64,000 nt of DNA, taken from Photobacterium iliopiscarium. Its GTDB lineage: Bacteria > Pseudomonadota > Gammaproteobacteria > Enterobacterales > Vibrionaceae. Shown piece after piece: positions 48,045 through 55,795 of this stretch. The notes under the pieces were generated by a model that was not told the origin of the DNA, did not search any database, and was given only the letters and a program-made list of their open reading frames with translations. Each line of letters opens with the position of its first letter. Within the stretch, counting starts at the first letter, position 1. The translations under genes and the position numbers were made by a program. The DNA lies in contig NZ_PYOO01000003.1 in assembly GCF_003026395.1 (NCBI RefSeq), positions 1 through 64,000 on the forward strand, in the 5' to 3' direction.

Positions 48045-49025
48045 ATGCAAGCGTGGATGTTACAACAACCAGATGGGCTACAAGCCTTATCACTCACGAC
48101 GACCAATAAACCTATTCCAGCCGCAGATGAAATATGTGTAAAGGTTGCCGTCGTAGGATTAAACCCTATCGATTACAAACTAACTCATTGGGGATATGCG
48201 ACGTGGAACTATCCCCAAATAATAGGGCTAGATGTCACCGGTAGCATTGAAAGTGTGGGAGAAAATGTCCACCATTTTAATATTAACGATAGAGTCATGT
48301 TTTTTGCCGATCCACGAACAGCAGGAGGATTTGCTGAGTACGTCTGTGTTAAAGCCATTGCTGTTAGCCGTATTCCACTGACATTATCATTTACCGATGC
48401 CGCAGCGCTCCCCTGCGCAGGATACAGTGCATGGATAGCAGTACACGATAAATTACACGTTGCAGCAGGACAACATATTGCAATCACAGGAGCAGGCGGT
48501 GGTGTCGGCGGATTTGCAGCACAATTAGCCAAGCTTGCCGGTGCGCATGTCTATGCCATTGCAGAACGACAGCACCATGCTCGATTACTCAGCTATGGTA
48601 TTGATGCGGTTATTTGCCCGCAACAAAATGTTGCACTTGAGCTTATAAACCTAACAGAAGATAGATTATTGCATGGTGTGATTGATTGTATCTCAGCCAA
48701 ATCAGGCAGCATGATGAGTGCGTTAATTCGTTATAATGGTCATATCGTTATGGTCGCAAACCAATTTGACCAAGTGCCCCTATTAGCAACCACAAAAGCG
48801 ATTAGTATTCATGAAGTCGCACTTCATGGCACTTATGCCCATGGTGCACCAGAACATATCACTCATCTTGCTGATATTGGTAATAATTTAAGTGAATTCG
48901 TTGCTAATGGTCGTTTACACAGTATGGTTGAAAAAATCGTCCCATTTAACAAACTCTCCCTCGCACTGACTGAATTAAAAAACCATACCCATTCAGGTAA
49001 AATCGTCGTACATGTCAGCACATAA
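48045..49025 (+). CDS. Medium-chain dehydrogenase/quinone oxidoreductase family protein
   Basis: A 326-residue zinc-independent MDR protein. A GroES-like domain (1-120, with GLNPIDYKLTHWGY and GLDVTGSIESVG) is followed by a Rossmann domain with ITGAGGGVGGFAAQLAK. The catalytic zinc ligands of alcohol dehydrogenases are absent, so a NADPH quinone or enone reductase is likely. It is inserted between mgsA and helD. A leading AAGGAG lies before the ATG. Substrate unknown. Confidence 0.85.
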   Translation: MQAWMLQQPDGLQALSLTTTNKPIPAADEICVKVAVVGLNPIDYKLTHWGYATWNYPQIIGLDVTGSIESVGENVHHFNINDRVMFFADPRTAGGFAEYVCVKAIAVSRIPLTLSFTDAAALPCAGYSAWIAVHDKLHVAAGQHIAITGAGGGVGGFAAQLAKLAGAHVYAIAERQHHARLLSYGIDAVICPQQNVALELINLTEDRLLHGVIDCISAKSGSMMSALIRYNGHIVMVANQFDQVPLLATTKAISIHEVALHGTYAHGAPEHITHLADIGNNLSEFVANGRLHSMVEKIVPFNKLSLALTELKNHTHSGKIVVHVST

Positions 49026-49045
49026 GCTAAAAAATGAACAATAAA

Positions 49046-49098
49046 AAGCCCTGTTATTATGATCGTTATAACAACTCGCAATCATAATAACAGGGCTT
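49046..49098. terminator. Long bidirectional terminator
   Basis: A perfect 18-bp stem, AAGCCCTGTTATTATGAT with its complement, around a 17-base loop between the convergent oxidoreductase and helD genes. Confidence 0.88.
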
Positions 49099-49115
49099 CA
49101 ATAAACAACTAATCT

Positions 49116-51197
49116 TTATTTAGTCCGTTTAATTTTATTATTAACTGGGTATTTATCTTCAATTAATTCATTAATAAACGGTGATGTTTTATCAGGATCA
49201 GCACAGACCCACACATGCTTTTTAGCACGCGTTAATGCGACATAGAATAAACGGCGTTCTTCAGCGTCATTATAGGTTTCAGTACGTGATTGCATAATCG
49301 CAGCTAAACCCGTTTCACGATCCGGTGAAGGGAAAATACCTTTATTCACATCAACAATAAATACATAGTCAGCTTCACGGCCCTTACTTGAATGACACGT
49401 CATGTATTCCAAATTAAGGTGCGGCCACTGATTCTTCCACGTTTCAAATTTCTCAGGCTTTTGCTTATTATTGCGCCCCAGAATAAGTACTTTTGTGGTC
49501 TTATTCTCGTAATGCTTGTTCAACCGAATTAACTCTTGCGGTAATAAATCGGTCGCCAATAACGTAACCGCCTTTTTACTCTGCTTAGTAAAGCTGGTTA
49601 ATTGCTTTTTAACTTGGAATGGATTTTGTTGTATAAAGACATTCGCCACTTCGCCAATCATACTATTAAAGCGGTATGTGGTTGAAAGTTCTGTAATACG
49701 ACTATTACCAAAACGGCTTTCAAAATCAGTCGTTAAATTAACATCAGCTCCAGCAAAATGGTAAATGGCTTGCCAATCGTCACCAACTGCAAATAATGTT
49801 GGCGCGGAATGCCCTTCAATTTTCTGATGACATAACGCTTCAATCAATGCTAATCGTTGTGGTGAAATATCTTGGTATTCATCCACCATAATATAACGCC
49901 ATGGCGAGATAAATTTACCCGTTTTAACATACTCAGTGGCTACTTCGATCATACTGTTGAAGTCAATTTGCTTCTTCACTTTTAAGTGCTGCAAATACGC
50001 CTGGTAGCATGGCCATAACAACGTCAACTCACTTTTCATACGCGGTCGCATTGCTGGGTTATTATTGTTTTGAATAGCCTCAAGCAGGGACTCTTTATTC
50101 ATCCCTGACTGACCTAATAACTCAATATTACGCCATACCCAAGCTTGTAATTGTTCATTTTCAGCTTGTTGTTCCATTGAGTTTTCTTTACTAAACCCAG
50201 GGACTCGCCACTGCGTAAGGTGTCGTTGCCATTTATTTGCTGACGTTGAATTATTCCATTGATCAATCAGCATTCGCGCTAACCATGCACTACGAGCGCG
50301 AGTATCTAAGGTAATTGATGCAACATTAGGTTTATCCAGTTCAACATCACGAATAATTTGAGAGCCCAAACCATGAAAAGTTGCGACTTTAACCCGATCA
50401 CTGACTTTTTGTTTTAGTCTGTCAGTCATCTCATCCGCTGCTTTACGCCCAAACGATAACATCAGAATATCTTCAGGCACCGCCACTTGACTAGCAATCA
50501 AATACCCTGCTCGTGCAATTAATACACTGGTTTTACCTGTACCCGCACCTGCAAGTACCAAGTTATAATCTTGATTAATTAAAGCGGCTAAACGTTGCGA
50601 TTCATTCAGTGGCGATTTCTCAAAACTATCGAACCATGAACCCCATTTTTGTGATTGTTGTGTTAACCATTGTTTATTGTGTTCTTCAACCCAAGCTTGA
50701 TGCTCACCAAGCCACGGTGATATTTTCTCAAAACTACGCGGTCTAAATGTTGCAGCAAGCTCTGGGTTTAATTCTGAGTCGGTTAAACCATCATTAAGAA
50801 ACTGATGTAATTCATGATGCTCAGAATGGCGTAAGTACCCAGATTTATTAGAAAACAATGCGATACGTTGCAGCATTTCTGGCAATATCGCATCTAATTT
50901 ATCAACGCGGCTTTGTGCCCAATCTTGATAACTACGGACTAAAAATGCCGCGAAAGATTTACATTCATGCCAAGGTAAACCATGAACTGTCCAACAGTAT
51001 TGTTGATTTGAAGACGTAAGCTCAAGCGCGCCCCATAATACACCGCGATGGATTTCAATCGAACCATCCCAGTCATCAAAAGAGATAACGTCAGAAGAAG
51101 TTTGACTATCTAAGACCAGGTTATTACCGTCTAAAGCGATACTGTAATAATCACCTTGAACTAACCATTGTGCTAGTCGACTGGCACTTAATTGCAT
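49116..51197 (-). CDS. helD: DNA helicase IV
   Basis: A 693-residue superfamily 1 (UvrD/Rep) helicase; E. coli HelD is 684. An N-terminal region of about 190 residues specific to HelD is followed by Walker A AGAGTGKTSVL. Motif II is IMVDEYQDISPQR, and GDDWQAIYHFAGAD is motif III. The C-terminal motifs YMTCHSSKGREADYVFI and RRLFYVALTRAKKHVW complete the set. It unwinds DNA 3' to 5' in recombination and repair. It is divergent from yccS, matching the E. coli neighbourhood apart from strand arrangement. Confidence 0.93.
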   Translation of the reverse strand: MQLSASRLAQWLVQGDYYSIALDGNNLVLDSQTSSDVISFDDWDGSIEIHRGVLWGALELTSSNQQYCWTVHGLPWHECKSFAAFLVRSYQDWAQSRVDKLDAILPEMLQRIALFSNKSGYLRHSEHHELHQFLNDGLTDSELNPELAATFRPRSFEKISPWLGEHQAWVEEHNKQWLTQQSQKWGSWFDSFEKSPLNESQRLAALINQDYNLVLAGAGTGKTSVLIARAGYLIASQVAVPEDILMLSFGRKAADEMTDRLKQKVSDRVKVATFHGLGSQIIRDVELDKPNVASITLDTRARSAWLARMLIDQWNNSTSANKWQRHLTQWRVPGFSKENSMEQQAENEQLQAWVWRNIELLGQSGMNKESLLEAIQNNNNPAMRPRMKSELTLLWPCYQAYLQHLKVKKQIDFNSMIEVATEYVKTGKFISPWRYIMVDEYQDISPQRLALIEALCHQKIEGHSAPTLFAVGDDWQAIYHFAGADVNLTTDFESRFGNSRITELSTTYRFNSMIGEVANVFIQQNPFQVKKQLTSFTKQSKKAVTLLATDLLPQELIRLNKHYENKTTKVLILGRNNKQKPEKFETWKNQWPHLNLEYMTCHSSKGREADYVFIVDVNKGIFPSPDRETGLAAIMQSRTETYNDAEERRLFYVALTRAKKHVWVCADPDKTSPFINELIEDKYPVNNKIKRTK

Positions 51198-51509
51198 TGT
51201 GATTCCACCAATTGTTCCATGCTTTAATTAGGCTGTAACACTCATTACTGGCTGATGATCATGTCATCAACCTCAATTGAATCATTACTTGTCACCCGCT
51301 TATCGGGATAATGTTGCTTAGAGTATCAATAACTCACGTATAGCCATAGTATTGAAATGCCTATTTGACTAAATATTATTCCACGAGCTAAAAGTTTATT
51401 TTTTTGATCGGCAATAACAAGATATCTGTTATCTTTAGTCACGTTTTTATAACGTTAGACAATTCTACCGTTTTCTCTATTCCTTATTATCAGAAGATTG
51501 TTAATATCC
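51198..51509. other. helD-yccS divergent intergenic region
   Basis: About 310 bases; no hairpin or operator recognised. Confidence 0.4.
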
Positions 51510-53681
51510 ATGCAAACTAAAGAGTTACACGTAAAATTCCGCAGATACTGGGTTAATGACCGAATCAATTATTCAATTCGAGTATTGATTGCTTTAGTTG
51601 GTGTAGTATTACCCTGCTGGTATCTTGGCGCCAATCACGCAGTCACGCCACTTGTGCTCGGAATTATTGCCGCAGCACTGGCTGAATCTGATGATAATTT
51701 AACCGGTCGCATCAAAGGCCTTACGATTACTTTAGTCTGCTTTTTAATTGCATCCCTTTCTATTGAAATTCTATTTAACTACCCCATTTTATTTGCAATT
51801 GGCTTATTTTGCTCAACCTTTGGCTTTATTATGTTAGGTGCTATGGGGCCTCGTTACGCCAATATCGCTTTTGCCTCACTATTACTTGCGGTTTATACCA
51901 TGCTCGGTGCCAATAATAGTACGGATCTGTGGTACCAACCGATGTTACTTCTGGCAGGCGCTTGTTGGTATGGAATCTTATCGCTGTTATGGCATATCTT
52001 ATGGCCCAACCAACCTGTACAACAAGGACTGGCTAACGTATTCACTGAATTTGGCTATTATCTCGAGAATAAAAGTAAATTGTTTGATCCGGTGGTTAAT
52101 CTGACATCACAGCCATTACGAATTCAAGCAGCAAAACAAAATGCTAAAGTGGTTAATGCGTTAAATGCCGTTAAAATGACGTTACTCCACCGTGCAGGCC
52201 GTGGACAAAGTGATAAATTTCTCAACATTTATTTTATGGCACAAGATATTCATGAACGTGCCAGTTCATCGCATTACCGTTATCGAGAACTAGCCACTGC
52301 TTTTAAACGCAGTGATGTCTTATTTCGCTTTCAACGTTTATTGCATGTACAAGCCATTGCCTGTCATGGCATTGCTGAAGCATTAAAACAAGGCAAGGCT
52401 TACCATCATGACTCAGATTCCATTAATGCTTTAGATGAGTTACAGCAATCACTTAATTACCTTAAACAACAAAATAATCCACAATGGCGATCACTCCTTA
52501 ATCAGCTAGACTATTTATTCAATAATCTCGCAACAGTAGAACGTCAACTGCAAAATATTAATAATCCAGATGCAGAACATATTCAACAGCAAATTGATAT
52601 TGAGTTAGTGGATACTGAAGCACATAGCATCAAAGAAATGTGGAAACGTATTAGCTGTCAGCTCAATACCGACTCAATGTTATTTCGTCATGCTATTCGT
52701 TTAGGCATCGCATTAATTGTCGGTTATGGCTTTATTCAAGCGCTAGATCTGCAACGAGGATATTGGATTTTATTAACGACATTATTTGTGTGCCAGCCGA
52801 ACTACAGTGCAACCCGTCAAAAATTAGTACAACGCGTTATCGGTACTCTCGGTGGCTTACTCGCAGGCATACCACTGCTGTATCTATTTCCAGGCCAAGA
52901 AGGTCAACTGGTACTCATGGTTGCCATGGGGGTACTTTTCTTTGCCTTTCGAGCGGTTAAATATGACTGGGCAACTGCCTTTATTACCTTATTAGTACTG
53001 TTTTGCTTTAACCAATTAGGGGAAGGATTTGCGGTTATCTTACCTCGATTAGGCGATACGTTACTCGGTTGTCTGCTAGCGGTATTAGCCGTAAGCTTTA
53101 TTTTACCTGATTGGGAATCTAAACGATTACATAAAGTGATGGCAGAGGCGACCCTTGCGAATAAAAATTACTTAGCGCAAATTATCGCTCAATATCGCAT
53201 TGGTAAACGAGACAATAGGAATTATCGTATTGCGCGTCGTGAAGCGCACAACAAAGATGCACAACTCAGTACCGCGATAAATAATATGTTAGCTGAACCT
53301 GATAAATACCAAATAGATATCGATAAGAGCTTCCGCTTTTTAACATTAAATCATGCTATGTTAAGCTACATCTCAGCACTTGGAGCACATCGTACTCAAC
53401 TGCAAGATAATCAAACTCATCAATTAGTATCAGAGGCACATCGTATTATTCATAATCATTTAGAGTGTATTTCATTGCAACTAAATGGTTCTCTTATTGA
53501 AACGTCACCCTCATTGAACCTCAATCTAGAACAGCGTTTAGGCCAATGGCGAGATGAAGATTGTACTTCGGCTAAAATGGTATTACAGCAACTCCATTTA
53601 ATTCACTGTATGTTACCTGAACTTCATGCATTAGGTGATAACCTCGCGCCCCAAACACAAACGATGATAGCAACCGTTTAG
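51510..53681 (+). CDS. yccS: YccS/FUSC-family inner membrane protein
   Basis: A 723-residue membrane protein, close to E. coli YccS (717). Two blocks of about six membrane helices each (about 25-165 and 390-540) flank cytoplasmic helical regions, the FUSC/ArAE duplicated layout. The opening WVNDRINYSIRVLIALVGVV and middle GYWILLTTLFVCQPNYSATRQKL are typical. Relatives of the wider superfamily export aromatic acids; YccS itself has no established substrate. The ATG at 51510 replaces a TTG four codons earlier. Confidence 0.9.
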   Translation: MQTKELHVKFRRYWVNDRINYSIRVLIALVGVVLPCWYLGANHAVTPLVLGIIAAALAESDDNLTGRIKGLTITLVCFLIASLSIEILFNYPILFAIGLFCSTFGFIMLGAMGPRYANIAFASLLLAVYTMLGANNSTDLWYQPMLLLAGACWYGILSLLWHILWPNQPVQQGLANVFTEFGYYLENKSKLFDPVVNLTSQPLRIQAAKQNAKVVNALNAVKMTLLHRAGRGQSDKFLNIYFMAQDIHERASSSHYRYRELATAFKRSDVLFRFQRLLHVQAIACHGIAEALKQGKAYHHDSDSINALDELQQSLNYLKQQNNPQWRSLLNQLDYLFNNLATVERQLQNINNPDAEHIQQQIDIELVDTEAHSIKEMWKRISCQLNTDSMLFRHAIRLGIALIVGYGFIQALDLQRGYWILLTTLFVCQPNYSATRQKLVQRVIGTLGGLLAGIPLLYLFPGQEGQLVLMVAMGVLFFAFRAVKYDWATAFITLLVLFCFNQLGEGFAVILPRLGDTLLGCLLAVLAVSFILPDWESKRLHKVMAEATLANKNYLAQIIAQYRIGKRDNRNYRIARREAHNKDAQLSTAINNMLAEPDKYQIDIDKSFRFLTLNHAMLSYISALGAHRTQLQDNQTHQLVSEAHRIIHNHLECISLQLNGSLIETSPSLNLNLEQRLGQWRDEDCTSAKMVLQQLHLIHCMLPELHALGDNLAPQTQTMIATV

Positions 53682-53760
53682 TTTAGCTAAATACAGCCGC
53701 TCCTCATAAAAAACATCAGACTACAATCAATGTGTCATCGCTTAATCAGCCATAATACCG

Positions 53761-53800
53761 CAGTCCATACTTCACATTGCATATAATGAAGTATGGACTG
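53761..53800. repeat. Perfect 14-bp inverted repeat
   Basis: CAGTCCATACTTCA and its exact complement are separated by 12 bases. No T-run follows, so it is not a standard rho-independent terminator. Confidence 0.75.
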
Positions 53801-53900
53801 AGGTGTTACGGTGTTCAGCTAGAAAGCAAAAACCAATCTCATCGTTCTTTATTATAAATAGCCACATTTCATATCCTCATTTGTCGCAGATTACTTATCT

Positions 53901-53947
53901 ATTACCTATTACCTACTGCTTACTGCTTACTGCTTACTGCTTACTGC
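53901..53947. repeat. Heptanucleotide tandem repeat (ACTGCTT)
   Basis: Two ATTACCT units are followed by four complete ACTGCTT units and a partial fifth, without error. It is intergenic, about 100 bases past the end of torC. Confidence 0.85.
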
Positions 53948-53983
53948 AAATAATAAACACCAACAATACAAACGACCACGCAC

Positions 53984-54010
53984 AAAAAAGCCTGCGTTAA
54001 ACGCAGGCTT
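53984..54010 (-). terminator. Terminator after torC
   Basis: AAGCCTGCGTT and AACGCAGGCTT form a tight stem, followed on the minus strand by six Ts. Confidence 0.85.
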
Positions 54011-54044
54011 TCACAACTCAATAACTAGAGTTTATTATTAATGC

Positions 54045-55217
54045 TTATTCTGCTGCTTGTGGGGCTGCCACAGGTGCATCTTTCGCATTATCTTGAAGAT
54101 ACTTAAGCAATGTGCGCTCTTCATCTTTATCTAGCATGTAGTATTGTTGCATCGCTTTTAGACCTTGAACCCAACCATTTGCAGTTAAGTGTTTTGGATC
54201 TGGAATAGCGTGACATTGACTACATGTTGCATCAAGAATTTCTTTACCGTAAGCCCAAATAGGCTTCATGCTCGCTAGCATATTACGCTGAGTGATCCAT
54301 GCTGATACTTGTTCTTGCTGCCATGTCTGACCATCTTCAGTTTTTACTGTATTTAAAATCGTTGCTGACTTTTGTAGGTCTGCATTTAGAGAGACAGTTT
54401 GAATTTGCTTCGCCATGTCTTGTACTAACATACCTGTTGTTGAGCCTTGTTGCTGCCAACCTGTAATTTGTACTTTGATCATGTCGCCACTTGTACCTAG
54501 CACTTCAACTTTTGATGCTGGGTATAATTGACCTTGTGCATCACCTGATGCTGAGTCAGTGGTATATAGTTTTTTAGACGCTAACGTATAAAGTGTTTTA
54601 GTCGCAGGCGCTTCACCAGCATTAATCGTTAATTGTTTGAACGTTGCTTTGAAATCATTATTGATGTGCGGTAATTGGTGCGCAATACCTTTATGACATT
54701 CAATACAGTTCATATTTTTTGCCGCTGCTGTTGTCATTGCTGCTGCCGCTGCTGGAGATTGCTTCGCGTGATCCATAGCAGTGTATGAGTGACAACTCTT
54801 ACATGTTGCTGAATTTGTTTCAGCCATCATACGCCATACGTTTTGAGCCATACGTAAACGGTTTGCTTCAAACTTAGCTGGAGTATCAATATCTTTACTG
54901 ATAAATTCGCTGTAAATATCGCCAACACCACCTAATTTTGCTTTCATAAACGCAATAGGATCATTTTCTGGAATATGACAATCACGACATTCAGCACGTA
55001 CGCCATATGCGTTTTTGTAGTGAATACTTGTTTTATATTCGTTGTAGTTTTCTTTCATTGAGTGACATGAAGTACAAAACTCAGTAGTCGAACTAAACTT
55101 TATCGATTCGTGAAAGGTAAATACGCCGGCCAATGTTATGATCACACAGACAACTGCAATCGCTAATACTGAATAACGACTACTTGGCTTTACTAAAAAA
55201 CGCCATAGTTTCTTCAT
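54045..55217 (-). CDS. torC: Pentaheme c-type cytochrome TorC
   Basis: A 390-residue membrane-anchored quinol-oxidising cytochrome. The N-terminal anchor spans about 16-36. A NapC/NirT-type tetraheme domain has CxxCH motifs starting at Cys48, Cys77, Cys139 and Cys171. A linker follows, then a C-terminal monoheme domain with Cys332-Cys335-His336. The five hemes match TorC/TorY of TMAO reductase systems, which pass electrons from menaquinol to TorA. The gene is divergent from torA rather than upstream of it in one operon, unlike E. coli torCAD. The last domain closely resembles an extra domain at the end of TorA. Confidence 0.93.
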   Translation of the reverse strand: MKKLWRFLVKPSSRYSVLAIAVVCVIITLAGVFTFHESIKFSSTTEFCTSCHSMKENYNEYKTSIHYKNAYGVRAECRDCHIPENDPIAFMKAKLGGVGDIYSEFISKDIDTPAKFEANRLRMAQNVWRMMAETNSATCKSCHSYTAMDHAKQSPAAAAAMTTAAAKNMNCIECHKGIAHQLPHINNDFKATFKQLTINAGEAPATKTLYTLASKKLYTTDSASGDAQGQLYPASKVEVLGTSGDMIKVQITGWQQQGSTTGMLVQDMAKQIQTVSLNADLQKSATILNTVKTEDGQTWQQEQVSAWITQRNMLASMKPIWAYGKEILDATCSQCHAIPDPKHLTANGWVQGLKAMQQYYMLDKDEERTLLKYLQDNAKDAPVAAPQAAE

Positions 55218-55795
55218 GGATGGTCCAAAATGAATTAAACGTCAAAACAACGTTAAAAAAAGAGTTGCGCACAAACTAACATTTGAATATGAACAGGGCA
55301 ACGCCTTCAATTCACATAAATAAATATTCTAAACACAACTAATCATATGATTGTGTTAGACTTTATAAAAATCATTATTTACTTAGATGTCTAATTACAA
55401 TTAAACTATAAATAGTGTTTTACAGTTTAAGTATAAATGCTAATTAAACAATGTTATAAATAAAAACAATCCTATTAATCAATGAATTAACAAGCAACAA
55501 TACCGCCACCCATACGGTATAACCAGCTCAAAGTTGAACCTATCGAGAATAATTATCAATCCATTTTTAGTTGCTGTGCTAAGTACTTTTCTATTTATAT
55601 AGAGCATTAAACATTACATATTGTGGTGCCTTTTTGTGATAACTTATTTTTCATTTAGCAGTCTAATATATTTTATATTTCCGTGTAGCCTATCAAGAAA
55701 TAAGTCAAATAATAGATCACTATACCGATAAATATTATAATGATTATTATGTCATTAAAATGCTTATTCATTCGGTTTGTCTTCGGAATATAAAC
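55218..55795. promoter_or_regulatory. torC-torA divergent control region
   Basis: About 580 AT-rich bases between the two starts. It holds an exact tor box at 55287-55296. A perfect palindrome AATCATATGATT lies at 55341-55352. Arms AACACAA (55332-55338) and TTGTGTT (55351-55357) are also present. No gene seen. Confidence 0.7.
55287..55296 (-). promoter_or_regulatory. TorR-binding decamer (tor box)
   Basis: The minus strand reads CTGTTCATAT, identical to the E. coli tor box consensus bound by TorR. It lies about 70 bases upstream of torC. Only one exact copy is visible; E. coli has several. Confidence 0.65.

Larger units (their letters stand above)
53682..54044. other. yccS-torC intergenic region with inverted and tandem repeats
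   Basis: About 360 bases with no gene. It holds a perfect 14-bp inverted repeat (53761-53800), a heptamer tandem repeat (53901-53947) and the torC terminator. Confidence 0.6.

Noticed and set aside
53803-54000. 65-codon plus-strand frame between yccS and torC
   Set aside because: It runs through the heptamer repeat, giving a repetitive Leu/Tyr/Cys peptide, and lacks a ribosome site.
55332-55357. FNR site in the torC-torA region
   Set aside because: The arms do not fit TTGAT-N4-ATCAA, so the palindromes are reported without naming a regulator.
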